A stretch of DNA of 64,000 nucleotides from positions 1 through 64,000 of the forward strand of contig CAZGQO010000013.1 of the NCBI GenBank assembly GCA_964527925.1. Direction: 5' to 3'. The stretch is from Ch128b sp964527925. Its GTDB lineage: Bacteria > Bacteroidota > Ignavibacteria > Ch128b. The notes beneath the pieces are model-generated. The model did not search any database. It had not been told where the DNA came from and saw only the letters and a list, made by a program, of their open reading frames with translations. The position numbers and the translations under genes were made by a program. Each line of letters opens with the position of its first letter. Positions within the stretch are counted from its first letter, which is position 1. This document shows, piece by piece, positions 37,215-46,724 of the stretch.

Positions 37215-38345
37215 ATGGTTATCTTTTTCACAATATTTTTCACTCTTTATACAATTATAAATTCATACATTTTTCTGCGAAGCTGGCAGACACTTTCGCA
37301 CATTCCTCTATTAAGAATTCTTTATCCAATAATTTTTGTAATAGCAGCAATCTCTTACATTCTTGCAAAAATTTTTTCAGATAAACTGCCTGATTCTATT
37401 TACACTGTACTTATCTGGATTGGTTCGTTATGGTTTATGTTTCTGTTTTATCTCTTTCTGTTATTCTTAAGTATTGATCTAATAAAACTATTCAATCGAT
37501 TTGTTCATTTCTTCCCTGTTGAATTATTATCAACTCAAGAATTTAAATTCTATTCAGCGATTGTTGTTTACTCGATAACCATTTTATTTTCTGTTTATGG
37601 TTATTTCAATCGACTGAATATCAAAATCAAAGAACTTGATGTAAATCTTAATTCTTCGATGAATAAATCTTATCAAATTGTATTTTTTTCTGATTTGCAT
37701 ATTTCAGTTGTGAATAATCACAGCTTTCTTAAGTCTGTTGTTGAAAAGATTAATTCACTCGATCCAGATTTGATACTAATTGGCGGCGATCTTGTGGATG
37801 AAAAAGCAAGTAAGTTAAAGAAAAGTCATCTTGCCGATGAGTTAAAGAACTTAAAATCCAGATTCGGCATCTATTCCATCACAGGCAATCATGAATTTAT
37901 CAACGAAGTTCACTCGACCACAAAATTTCTGGAAAGTCTTGGAATCAAGTTTATAAGAGATGAGTATGTTTTGATTGATAGTTCATTTTATGTGATAGGC
38001 AGAGAAGATTTAAGCAGCAAAAATTTTACTGGTTACATAAGAAAATCTCTTGAGGAACTTACTCAATCAGTTAATAACTCACTTCCAAAAATTCTTTTAG
38101 ACCACCAACCAGTAAATCTTCAAGAAGCAGTTTTAAACGGAATTGATTTGAAACTTTCAGGTCACACTCATCATGGTCAAATTGCACCAGCAAATTTAAT
38201 TACAAAATTGGTATACGAAGTCAGCTGGGGATATAAACAAAAAGGCAAAACTCATTTTTATGTCTCATCAGGAATTGGAACCTGGGGACCTCCAATTAAA
38301 ATTGGAAATGACGCTGAGATTGTTTTAATCAATTTTAAATTCTGA
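37215..38345 (+). CDS. Membrane-anchored metallophosphoesterase (YkuE-like)
   Basis: 376 residues. Four membrane helices in the first 140 residues, then a calcineurin-like phosphoesterase domain with all metal ligands: FFSDLHIS, LIGGDLVDE, ITGNHEF, LLDHQP and LSGHTHHGQI. Members are dimetal phosphodiesterases or phosphomonoesterases; the YkuE-like, membrane-attached kind acts on nucleotides, lipid A-type UDP substrates or unknown compounds. The active domain should face the cytoplasm or periplasm depending on helix number. It has an AAGGTC site. The gene is divergent from the DUF4956 operon. Confidence 0.88.
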   Translation: MVIFFTIFFTLYTIINSYIFLRSWQTLSHIPLLRILYPIIFVIAAISYILAKIFSDKLPDSIYTVLIWIGSLWFMFLFYLFLLFLSIDLIKLFNRFVHFFPVELLSTQEFKFYSAIVVYSITILFSVYGYFNRLNIKIKELDVNLNSSMNKSYQIVFFSDLHISVVNNHSFLKSVVEKINSLDPDLILIGGDLVDEKASKLKKSHLADELKNLKSRFGIYSITGNHEFINEVHSTTKFLESLGIKFIRDEYVLIDSSFYVIGREDLSSKNFTGYIRKSLEELTQSVNNSLPKILLDHQPVNLQEAVLNGIDLKLSGHTHHGQIAPANLITKLVYEVSWGYKQKGKTHFYVSSGIGTWGPPIKIGNDAEIVLINFKF

Positions 38346-38488
38346 TATCTTTTTTGAGATAAATTGATTCAAACAAAATATGCTTCTGATTTACAAATTA
38401 CTATTTCTAAATCCTGATCGTTTAATCAATAAGTTTTAATTTTTCTAAGGCATTAATTAATTTGAATTGGTAAAAGTATGGTTATTAT

Positions 38489-38908
38489 ATGAAGGATATG
38501 GAAACAAAGAATTTTAAGGAAAAAATATCAGAAGTCTGCGAAATTTTAGAAACATCTTACTCTCTCGAAGACGATGTTTATTACATTCCAATAAAAACAG
38601 AATCAGGTGGAATTGAAGAAGTAAGTTTATACGAAACACCCGATTCATATGGAGTGAATAAAATTGAATGCACAGTTACTGTTGGACCAATCGTAAAAAA
38701 TGTAGACTTACTTTACACATTTTTGAAAAATAATTTTGAACTTGATTATGGATCATTTGCAATTATAAATGAAGACAATGTGGATGTATTAATACTTGTT
38801 CACAGCCTTATTTCTGAAACAAGTCTGCCTGATGATATTGCTGCAATCGCTTCCTATCTGGCAGAAGTAGCCCGCGAAACAAGAGAAATTATCTCTAAAC
38901 ACACTTGA
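38489..38908 (+). CDS. YbjN / type III chaperone-like small protein
   Basis: 139 residues, acidic, no signal peptide. Sequence pattern (short N-terminal helix, strands DDVYYIPIKTESG, IECTVTVGPIVKN, FAIINEDNVDVLILVHSL, then a long C-terminal helix) suggests the T3SS-chaperone-like fold of YbjN proteins; I do not recognise a named family with confidence. ATG at 38489 or 38498; the first is used because the second has a purine run only 1 base upstream. Its TGA overlaps the TTG start of the beta-barrel gene. Confidence 0.55.
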   Translation: MKDMETKNFKEKISEVCEILETSYSLEDDVYYIPIKTESGGIEEVSLYETPDSYGVNKIECTVTVGPIVKNVDLLYTFLKNNFELDYGSFAIINEDNVDVLILVHSLISETSLPDDIAAIASYLAEVARETREIISKHT

Positions 38909-40926
38909 AAACCAAATTGAAAAGAATTGCTTTCTTTGTATTCTTGCTTTGTATATCATCACTCTGGAGCAATCAAATTAATCCAGCTATTGGGAATTTC
39001 TTTTTTGCTGACTCAACAAAAAACATAATTCGTAAGGATTCAATTATTCCAATTCGAACGATTTCTTTCATTAAATCAAATTCTTCGGTTATTGATAAAT
39101 CGACTCTGGAGAGGTCAAACTTTTTTTCACCAATTCATTTAATAAGCTGGTACACAAACTCTTTTTTAGTTGATCCTGGATTACCGTCAAATTTCTATGA
39201 ATTTAAACTTTTTCAAAGTGACCAAAGGTCAACTTCTTATTTGATTAATGATAGAGAACTAAATGAACCATTGACTGGACTTTTTGATCTTCGTGATTTT
39301 AGATTTGATGAATTGGAATCAATTGAGTTCATTATTCCAACCCGTTCGTTTCTTCTTTCTCGCAACAACAATGAAAACGCTGTTATATTAAATGAATTCA
39401 AAAGATATTCATCAATTCCTTACTCAAGATTGAAATACATCGAAGCACCTTATGATAATTTATTTTTTGATGGACTCTTCAATGTAAATCTCACTCGCAA
39501 AAACAATTTTGAATTTGGAATTACTAAACACAATGCATTGGGCAGATTTATAAATTCAGAAAAAGATTTATGGGCAGGGAAATTAAAACTCACTCATTAC
39601 TTCTCTAATAAAATAAATTTTGATTTCACTTATCGATACTCAAAATCGCTTGTTCGATTCAACGAAGGTATAAACCTTAATAATCCACTTCTTTCATCAG
39701 GTTCTTCATTTGATGAAATTTTGTACGACAATCAAAAAGCACTGCCTGTCAACGATGATGCTTATCACAAATGGACATTTAATACATGGGACTTAATTGT
39801 ATTAATTCAACCTAATGACAGAATGCAAACATCAATCAATGCATATTACATTCAATCACTTCGAGAATTCAGAGATAATGAACACAAAGCCGATTCACTC
39901 AAAATTTTTGATAATCACCTCTCGAAAACTTATGGTTTTACTTTGAGAGAAAATTTACAATTCTTGTTTAATCGCTTTGAACTCAGTTTTAATTTCGAAA
40001 AAATTGCAATCGAATCGCCGCATTATTTTTCAAATGTATCTGATAAGGAAATCAATTTTTATTTATTCAACCAATTCGATTTAATTAAAAAGGTTACCCC
40101 ATCAATCTATTTTAAGATCACATCGAATGATAATCTCAACAATCCACTTTTATCCTATGGTTCTGATGTAAATTTCGAGATTAACGAAACAATAAGCTTT
40201 ACATCCGGCTATGCTAACTTCAAAAAGTTCTTAAGTTATGATGAAAAGTATTTTTATCATTTCAACTTGATAAAAGATTATTCCACCATCTCGATGCTCT
40301 ATGGTGATTTGAAACTTAGAACAGAAAATATTTCAATTGAGAGTGAAATTTATTTCAAACAAATAAAGAACAACTCGATTCAATCAGATTTTTACTCGAT
40401 TGAACAAAACAATTCTATCTCAAATTTTCTGCCCGAAGAACATAAAAACTTTGGCGGAAAACTAAATCTTGAAACTTCTTTCTGGAAAATTTTTAATAGA
40501 CTCATAGTTCTTTACAATGATAATCTCAATAAATTTTCTGGTTCAAAATTTCACAAAATCACTTCACCAAGATATCAGATAAAATTCGAAGTCTTTTATA
40601 AAGACCTATTATTTAAAAACAGTCTTAACTTAATGGCTGGATTTAGATTTTATGGATTCAGTTCATTCAATGGAAGAAATTTTTCTCCGTCAAAATTAAC
40701 TTTTGTTGATATTCGCACACAAAACGATACTTTATTCAACGTAGCTTTGATAAAAATTCCTTCAAATTTTATTGTTGATTTAGTTATATCTGGTCGAGTT
40801 AAAGATGCAGCCAATGTTTATTTTTCAATTGAAAATTTGTTCAACAAAAAATTTTATTACTTGCCTTATTATCCAGCAAATGATATTCAATTTCGATTTG
40901 GATTAACATGGGAGTTCTATGACTAA
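38905..40926 (+). CDS. Outer-membrane receptor-like beta-barrel protein
   Basis: 673 residues with a signal peptide (hydrophobic core RIAFFVFLLCISSLWS). Residues about 60-160 resemble a TonB-receptor plug domain; the rest is a many-stranded barrel of short alternating strands, ending in RFGLTWEFYD, a terminal aromatic-containing strand expected of BamA substrates. No TonB box or SusC-style repeat is obvious. TTG start at 38905 is imposed by the 4-base overlap (TTGA) with the preceding gene; another TTG lies at 38917. It overlaps the LOG gene by 8 bases. Confidence 0.6.
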   Translation: MKTKLKRIAFFVFLLCISSLWSNQINPAIGNFFFADSTKNIIRKDSIIPIRTISFIKSNSSVIDKSTLERSNFFSPIHLISWYTNSFLVDPGLPSNFYEFKLFQSDQRSTSYLINDRELNEPLTGLFDLRDFRFDELESIEFIIPTRSFLLSRNNNENAVILNEFKRYSSIPYSRLKYIEAPYDNLFFDGLFNVNLTRKNNFEFGITKHNALGRFINSEKDLWAGKLKLTHYFSNKINFDFTYRYSKSLVRFNEGINLNNPLLSSGSSFDEILYDNQKALPVNDDAYHKWTFNTWDLIVLIQPNDRMQTSINAYYIQSLREFRDNEHKADSLKIFDNHLSKTYGFTLRENLQFLFNRFELSFNFEKIAIESPHYFSNVSDKEINFYLFNQFDLIKKVTPSIYFKITSNDNLNNPLLSYGSDVNFEINETISFTSGYANFKKFLSYDEKYFYHFNLIKDYSTISMLYGDLKLRTENISIESEIYFKQIKNNSIQSDFYSIEQNNSISNFLPEEHKNFGGKLNLETSFWKIFNRLIVLYNDNLNKFSGSKFHKITSPRYQIKFEVFYKDLLFKNSLNLMAGFRFYGFSSFNGRNFSPSKLTFVDIRTQNDTLFNVALIKIPSNFIVDLVISGRVKDAANVYFSIENLFNKKFYYLPYYPANDIQFRFGLTWEFYD

Positions 40927-41458
40927 AAAGATAATCACAATCTTTGGCTCTTCATTCCCTAAACCTGACGATGCAGAATACATCTTCGCATATGAATTAG
41001 GAAAAAAACTCGGTGAAAATGGATTCTCAATTTGCAATGGTGGATTTTACGGAACAATGGAAGCGGCGGCAAAAGGAGCTTTTGAAGCTAGATCCGAAAC
41101 AATTGGTGTAACGGTAGATTTATTCAATCTGAAAGCTAATCAATTCATCAAAACGGAAATTCGTTGCTCCAATTTATTTGAACGAATTCAGAAATTAATC
41201 AGTCTTGGTGATGGATTCATTATCTTAAAAGGTGGGACAGGAACTCTTCTTGAATATGCAGCAATTCTTGAATTGAACAACAAAAATTTGATTGATAGTA
41301 AACCAATCGCTGCTGATAAAGAATTATGGACTCAACTTACTGAACAAATGAATAACAGAAATACATTTGAAGGCAGACCCGAACTAAAAGTTTTTCTTAG
41401 CAATGATATCGATGAAATAGTTTGTTATTTCAAAAATTATTTTGAGAGTCTAAAATGA
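40919..41458 (+). CDS. LOG family protein (nucleotide 5-prime-monophosphate phosphoribohydrolase-like)
   Basis: 179 residues, Rossmann fold. The LOG/YgdH-type motifs are ITIFGSS near the N-terminus, CNGGFYGTMEAAAKGAF, and GGTGTLLEYA (variant of PGGxGTxxE, here LKGGTGTLLE). Related proteins cleave nucleoside monophosphates to base and ribose phosphate; cytokinin-activating activity is known for the plant type. Often misannotated as lysine decarboxylase. The stop overlaps the NUDIX start by 4 bases (ATGA), suggesting joint nucleotide handling. Confidence 0.8.
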   Translation: MTKKIITIFGSSFPKPDDAEYIFAYELGKKLGENGFSICNGGFYGTMEAAAKGAFEARSETIGVTVDLFNLKANQFIKTEIRCSNLFERIQKLISLGDGFIILKGGTGTLLEYAAILELNNKNLIDSKPIAADKELWTQLTEQMNNRNTFEGRPELKVFLSNDIDEIVCYFKNYFESLK

Positions 41459-42072
41459 AAGAGAAATGGTTAGATATTGCTCAAAGATTACAATCAATAG
41501 CGCAATCTGGCTTGCATTATTCTGAAAATCCCTTTGAAATAGAACGATACAAAAATGTTCTCGAAATAGCTGAAGAAATTATTTCAATGCATACAGAAGT
41601 TGATAAATCTGAAATTCATAAATTATTTATCAGCGAAGCTGGTCACTCAACACCCAAAGTCGATGTGCGTGGCGTAGTTTTCAAAGACAATAAAATTCTT
41701 TTAGTGAAAGAAAAAGTCGATGGCAAATGGACTGTTCCAGGCGGCTGGGCAGATGTAGGTTTTTCACCAACCGAAAATGCTGAAAGAGAAGTCTTTGAAG
41801 AATCAGGTTTCAAAGTCAAAGCTAAAAAAGTTCTTGCTGTTTATGATAGAAATAAACAGGGTCATCCACCTTTCATTTTTCATCTTTATAAAATTTTCTT
41901 TCTTTGCGAAATAATTGGCGGAGAATCAAAAACCAGTTACGAAACAGAGGAAGTTGGATTTTTCGATGTTGATAATCTTCCTGAATTAAGTCTTGGAAGA
42001 ATTACCAAAAAGCAGATTGAAAGATTTTTTGAACATCTAAAAAATCCAGACCTGCCAACAGATTTCGACTAA
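41455..42072 (+). CDS. NUDIX hydrolase with N-terminal Nudix_N domain
   Basis: 205 residues. An N-terminal helical domain (WLDIAQRLQSIAQSGLHYS..., residues 5-60) matches the domain found on X-linked nucleoside diphosphate hydrolases, and the NUDIX box G-WADVGFSPTENAEREVFEESGF is complete with REVFEE. It would hydrolyse a nucleoside-diphosphate derivative, possibly ADP-ribose or NAD-related. Substrate unresolved. Last gene of a four-gene overlapping chain. Confidence 0.85.
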   Translation: MKEKWLDIAQRLQSIAQSGLHYSENPFEIERYKNVLEIAEEIISMHTEVDKSEIHKLFISEAGHSTPKVDVRGVVFKDNKILLVKEKVDGKWTVPGGWADVGFSPTENAEREVFEESGFKVKAKKVLAVYDRNKQGHPPFIFHLYKIFFLCEIIGGESKTSYETEEVGFFDVDNLPELSLGRITKKQIERFFEHLKNPDLPTDFD

Positions 42073-42243
42073 AACTCATATTCTTTTAGTTTAGAATTAT
42101 TTGATTCAATCATATCAAAGAAATGCGATTTTCACTAAAAAATTCAAACTTTTTGAGACTTTTCAAATTGAATTTATAACAGATTCAAATTATATTTGAT
42201 TACTTTTATCTTACAAAAAAATGATTCATAAGGAGATACTTGA

Positions 42244-44343
42244 ATGGCAATTATGACGAAAATGCGGGATAATATGCCCGCCATCTTAATCGGTCTTGTC
42301 GTAATGTTTTTAATCACAATCATATTCGACTGGGGAATGAATTACCTCGGTCTTCGTTCCGAAAGAAATAACCCCGTTATCGGGAAAGTCAATGATAAAG
42401 AAATAACTTATACTGAATTTAATCAAATTGTTGATAGAGCACGGGAAAACCAGAAAGCTCAGAGTGGACAGGATATTGATGATGATCAACTGCCAGCATT
42501 CCGTGATCAGGTGTGGGAATCATATGTAAATCAAATTCTTATCGAACAGGAAGTTGAAAGACTTGGAATTAAAGTAACCGACGACGAAGTTTATAACATC
42601 ATTATGGGTGATAATCCACCGGATTTTCTTAAAAGAAATTTTATTGATTCGCTTGGCAACTTTAATCGTCAGCTATATCAACAAGCCTTAATGGATCCAC
42701 GAAACAAAGAAGCACTTGTACAGGCAGAAGAAGCTGTTAGACAACAACGACTGCAAGAAAAATTAATCGCATATCTGAAAGCAACCATTGTTGTTTCCGA
42801 AGGTGAAATCAAGAAAAGATTTTATGAACAAAATGTTAAAGCTGATGCAAAATTTGTTTTATTCGATCTCAATTCAATTAAAGACAATGAAATTTCATAC
42901 ACTGAAGATGATTTAAAAAACTATTACAAAAAAAATATTGATCAATTCAAAGTAGAAGCTCAACGAAAACTTAAATATGTAGTTTTCAGAAAACAACCAA
43001 GCAAAGTCGATTCGCAGGTCGTTTACAAAAACTTACTTGCCATTGCAGAAGAAGCTCAAAAGGATACTGACTTTGCAGGTTTAATTAAACTCTATACAAA
43101 TCAAACTTACACAGAAAAACCAATTCTCCATGGTTCACTACCATACGAAGCCGAAGTTGAAATTTATAAACATAAAGTCGGTGATGTTGTCGGTCCCGTT
43201 TTGACTTATCAAGGGTATTCTTTATTCAAGATAGTTCGAGATAGTTTAGGTAAAGATGAATATGTTCATGCCTCGCATATTCTTATTTCAATTGGAGTAG
43301 ATTCATTAGCATCACTTAAGAAAGCCAATGAACTTTTGCAGATGATTAAAAGCGGTGCTGATTTCGCTAAAGTTGCAAAAGATTATTCGCAGGATCCTTT
43401 ATCAGCTGCTCGTGGTGGTGACCTTGGCTGGTTTGGCAGAGGAATGATGGTCCCGCCTTTTGAAAAAGCTGCATTCAATGCAAAAGTTGGTGAAGTCGTT
43501 GGACCAATCAGATCAGATTACGGTTATCACTTAATTAAAGTGCATAACAAGAGCAATAAAATTTTAATTGCCGCTGAGCTAAATCAACCAATTAAAACAT
43601 CAGCACAAACTGAAGAAGAGTTATATAATGCTGCACAGGATTTTGTTTACATCGTGAATAAAAACGGTGATTTTGAAAAAGAAGCTGAGCTGATGAAATA
43701 TCAAGTTTTAGAGACAAGTGCATTCACAGAAAAAGCTGAATACATTCCTGGAATTGGAATGTACAAACAACTTGTCAAGTTTGCCTTTGAAAATAAAGTC
43801 GGAACAGTCAGTGAAGTTTTTCCAACTGCTCAAGGTTATGTCGTGGTAAAAGTTTCAGAAGCTACTGATGAAAAAATTAAAAGTTTTGAAGAAGTAAAAG
43901 AAACTATTAAACAAAATGTTATCAAAGAAAAGAAATACGAATTACTGAAAAAGAAAGCTGAAGAATATCGAAAGAAAATCCAGGCAGAACAGGGACTTGA
44001 TTATTTGAAAACTATTGATACTTCAATTGTTATTACTCAGACTGGAATGTTTAATTACGGTCAATTTATTGGCGGCGGTGTAGGAAGAGATTTCGCATTT
44101 AACTTTGAAGCTTTCAAACTCAAGGTTGGCGAAGTATCAAAACCAGTAAAAGGCAATCGAGGCTATTACTTAATTGAACTTGTATCGAAACAAGATTTTG
44201 ATAAGACGGCTTTTGATATTCAGAAAAATACTTTGAGAAACCAGATTTATCAGGAAAAACAATCTTCAGTTATTAATAATTGGGTAAACGAACTGAAGAA
44301 AAAAGCAAAGATTGAAGATTTAAGATTCAAGTTTTATAGATAA
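42244..44343 (+). CDS. ppiD: PpiD/SurA-like periplasmic peptidyl-prolyl isomerase
   Basis: 699 residues. One N-terminal membrane helix (about 14-33) anchors it, followed by a SurA_N-like chaperone domain. Residues about 333-441 form a good parvulin domain (VHASHILISIG, YSQDPLSAARGGDLGWFGRG, VGPIRSDYGYHLIKV). Three further stretches look like degenerate parvulin repeats: about 235-330 (VGPVLTYQGYSLFKI), 460-560 (TAQGYVVVKV) and 600-665 (GNRGYYLIEL). Likely an outer-membrane-protein folding helper. Strong AAGGAGAT site; own terminator follows. Confidence 0.85.
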   Translation: MAIMTKMRDNMPAILIGLVVMFLITIIFDWGMNYLGLRSERNNPVIGKVNDKEITYTEFNQIVDRARENQKAQSGQDIDDDQLPAFRDQVWESYVNQILIEQEVERLGIKVTDDEVYNIIMGDNPPDFLKRNFIDSLGNFNRQLYQQALMDPRNKEALVQAEEAVRQQRLQEKLIAYLKATIVVSEGEIKKRFYEQNVKADAKFVLFDLNSIKDNEISYTEDDLKNYYKKNIDQFKVEAQRKLKYVVFRKQPSKVDSQVVYKNLLAIAEEAQKDTDFAGLIKLYTNQTYTEKPILHGSLPYEAEVEIYKHKVGDVVGPVLTYQGYSLFKIVRDSLGKDEYVHASHILISIGVDSLASLKKANELLQMIKSGADFAKVAKDYSQDPLSAARGGDLGWFGRGMMVPPFEKAAFNAKVGEVVGPIRSDYGYHLIKVHNKSNKILIAAELNQPIKTSAQTEEELYNAAQDFVYIVNKNGDFEKEAELMKYQVLETSAFTEKAEYIPGIGMYKQLVKFAFENKVGTVSEVFPTAQGYVVVKVSEATDEKIKSFEEVKETIKQNVIKEKKYELLKKKAEEYRKKIQAEQGLDYLKTIDTSIVITQTGMFNYGQFIGGGVGRDFAFNFEAFKLKVGEVSKPVKGNRGYYLIELVSKQDFDKTAFDIQKNTLRNQIYQEKQSSVINNWVNELKKKAKIEDLRFKFYR

Positions 44344-44367
44344 AATTATCCGTCGTTTAATAGTTTG

Positions 44368-44400
44368 AATGGACGGTACTCACCGTCCATTTTTTATTTT
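44368..44400 (+). terminator. Rho-independent terminator after ppiD-like gene
   Basis: Perfect 10-bp stem AATGGACGGT (44368-44377) with ACCGTCCATT (44382-44391), loop of four (ACTC), followed by a T-rich run. Confidence 0.9.
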
Positions 44401-44420
44401 TATAGTTCAGGTTTTATACA

Positions 44421-45773
44421 ATGCCCCACTTTAGAATAAACAGCTTAAAATTAAAAAGCTTTGGATTGAGTGAAGAAGAATTAATCACTTCTCTAAATAA
44501 GATAATTTCTGATGAATTTGATATTCAATCAGAAATTATTGCAGGGAAAAACATATACAAAACAAACTTCCAGATTGGAAAAACATTAGAACACACACTT
44601 GGTTTGATTTATATTCAAAGTAAATCTTCCATGATTTCTGCCCTTGCCCTATCACCAAATGAAAATAATAAAGTACTTGATCTATGTTCAGCCCCCGGAT
44701 CTAAGACTACACTTTTAGCTGAATTAATGAACAATAAAGGATTTATTCTGGCTAATGAAATTTCTTTTGAAAGAATCAAAGCGTTGATGTTTAATATCGA
44801 TAGAATTGGTGTGTTGAATACAACAATTTTGAATTATGATGGAATTAGATTGGCAAGTTCATTATCAAATTATTTTGATAAAATCTTAGTCGATCCTCCC
44901 TGCACAGCACTTGGTAATATCAAGCTCACACCTCAAAAACAAATCGAAAGAAATCTCAGCCGAATCGAAAATCTGACCCAAATCCAATATCAATTGCTTG
45001 TTTCAGCTGCGAAAATGCTTAAGACTGGCGGTGAATTGGTCTACTCTACTTGCACAACCACACTTGAAGAGAATGAATATTTAATTCAAAAATTTTTATC
45101 GAAATATCCGTTTGAGATTTTGCCTGTTGAATTGGATGGAATTAAATCACATAATGAAACTGGCAAAAAAATAATGAATGACTTATTCAACTCAATAAGA
45201 ATTGATCCAACTGATGATGATGAAGGTTTCTTTATTATTAAACTTAAAAAGGTGAATAATTTTTCTGACGAAGAAACAACAATCAATCCACCAATCAAAG
45301 ATACCATCATTTATGATGGTGAATCAAAACAGGTTAGAGAAATTCTTGATGAACTTAGTGAACATTATGAAATTCAAAGAAGTTTCTGGGAAAATTTTAA
45401 TTACATACTTCGAAGCGGCGATATTTTTTTCTTTGCTTCAAATGACTTCTATTACAACAAAATAAATTTCGTTCGATCAGGGATTAAGCTTGCATCATTT
45501 GACAAAAAAACAGGCTGGCGATTAAGTTCAAATGCAATTCAAATTCTTGGGAAAGAAATTACTAAAGAGATAATCGTTCTGAATTCAATTGAAGACTTAA
45601 AATCATATTTCATGGGACAGAAAACAAGAATTGACCATCCTGATTCAGATTTTGTAGTGATAAAGTTTCAGGATTATTTTCTTGGTGGTGGTAAGATTAA
45701 AAATTCAACTTTATTATCATACTTTCCACGAAGCAGAAGAACATTAGAAATAGATTTTAAGTTGTTAGAATAA
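44421..45773 (+). CDS. RsmB/RsmF-type rRNA (cytosine-5) methyltransferase
   Basis: 450 residues, NOL1/NOP2/sun family. SAM-binding DLCSAPGSKTTLLAE, the catalytic cysteine in DPPCTALG and the second cysteine in YSTCTTTLEENE are all present. It methylates a cytosine at C5 in ribosomal (or tRNA) RNA. A C-terminal region of about 150 residues extends beyond the catalytic domain and may be a PUA-like RNA-binding part, as in RsmF/YebU. The exact position modified cannot be told. It is separated from the ppiD-like gene by the terminator. Confidence 0.88.
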   Translation: MPHFRINSLKLKSFGLSEEELITSLNKIISDEFDIQSEIIAGKNIYKTNFQIGKTLEHTLGLIYIQSKSSMISALALSPNENNKVLDLCSAPGSKTTLLAELMNNKGFILANEISFERIKALMFNIDRIGVLNTTILNYDGIRLASSLSNYFDKILVDPPCTALGNIKLTPQKQIERNLSRIENLTQIQYQLLVSAAKMLKTGGELVYSTCTTTLEENEYLIQKFLSKYPFEILPVELDGIKSHNETGKKIMNDLFNSIRIDPTDDDEGFFIIKLKKVNNFSDEETTINPPIKDTIIYDGESKQVREILDELSEHYEIQRSFWENFNYILRSGDIFFFASNDFYYNKINFVRSGIKLASFDKKTGWRLSSNAIQILGKEITKEIIVLNSIEDLKSYFMGQKTRIDHPDSDFVVIKFQDYFLGGGKIKNSTLLSYFPRSRRTLEIDFKLLE

Positions 45774-45776
45774 AAA

Positions 45777-46724
45777 TTATAGAATGAATGTCTCACCAAC
45801 TTCGTACAGCACAACTTTAGTTTTATATTTTGGTGCTGAGTTTCTTAGCCATTGAATTGGTTCATCAAAAGGTTCTCTTCCGTGTGGAAAAGTTCTGGTA
45901 TGCATCGGGACAAAATATTTTGCGTTTATATCGTCTGCCATCTTGAGTGCTTCTTCTGGATTACAATGAGTAAATCGCCATGGATTATATGCACCAATCG
46001 GCATCATTGCGATATCAATATTTTCTGAATTATACGGTTTGTACAATTCTGTGTAAGCGGTATCTCCGGCAAACAAAATTTTCTTGCCATTTTTTTCAAG
46101 AATATAGGAGTTGTAACTGCGGCCAGTTTTGAATCCCTTTGATCTATCATTTTCCCATGGATACCGCCAGCCAAAATGTTTAACCTTGATAGCTTTAATT
46201 TTTAATCCATTCAATTCAACTGATTCATCCCAATCAAGTTCAATAATCTTTTCGAATAGTAAATCTTCAAAGATATCTTTTGTTTTATAAGCAGTAACTA
46301 CACGAATTTTGTTTGGGAATTTTTCTGAAAAGTATTTCAAAGTTGGATAATCGAGATGATCAAAATGAGCATGGGAAAGCAAAATCAAATCTGGTTGTGG
46401 AATTTTTTCAGCTCGAACTGCTGGTGCAACTATTCTCTTGGGTCCAAGATTTGTGACTAAAGCATATAATCCTATTCTGTTAGAAAAAACAGGATCAGTC
46501 AAAATTTTTGTACCGTAGAAGTTGATAAAAAATGTGGAATGTCCAATCCAGCAAAGTGAAATTTTTTTATCACTCCATGAGTAAATATCAGGTTTAAATG
46601 GAGCTTCCCTTGGTTCGAGTCCTTCGCTTTCAAAAGGATTACTAAATTTTGAATTAGTTAAAATCAATCCCAGTGATGAGAGAGAAAACAATTTTAAAAA
46701 ACTTCTACGATAAAGTTTTTTCAT
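45777..46724 (-). CDS. Tat-exported metallo-beta-lactamase-fold hydrolase
   Basis: 315 residues. The N-terminus MKKLYRRSFLKLFSLSSLG carries a consensus twin-arginine motif (RRSFLKL) and a hydrophobic region, so a folded, metal-loaded enzyme is exported. The metal motif LSHAHFDHLDYPT, then LFAGDTAY and VPMHTRTF give the MBL zinc ligands. The fold is close to N-acylphosphatidylethanolamine phospholipase D / UlaG-like hydrolases (CWIGHSTFFINFYGTKILTDP). Substrate unknown. Its start overlaps the EamA stop by 4 bases. Confidence 0.85.
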   Translation of the reverse strand: MKKLYRRSFLKLFSLSSLGLILTNSKFSNPFESEGLEPREAPFKPDIYSWSDKKISLCWIGHSTFFINFYGTKILTDPVFSNRIGLYALVTNLGPKRIVAPAVRAEKIPQPDLILLSHAHFDHLDYPTLKYFSEKFPNKIRVVTAYKTKDIFEDLLFEKIIELDWDESVELNGLKIKAIKVKHFGWRYPWENDRSKGFKTGRSYNSYILEKNGKKILFAGDTAYTELYKPYNSENIDIAMMPIGAYNPWRFTHCNPEEALKMADDINAKYFVPMHTRTFPHGREPFDEPIQWLRNSAPKYKTKVVLYEVGETFIL

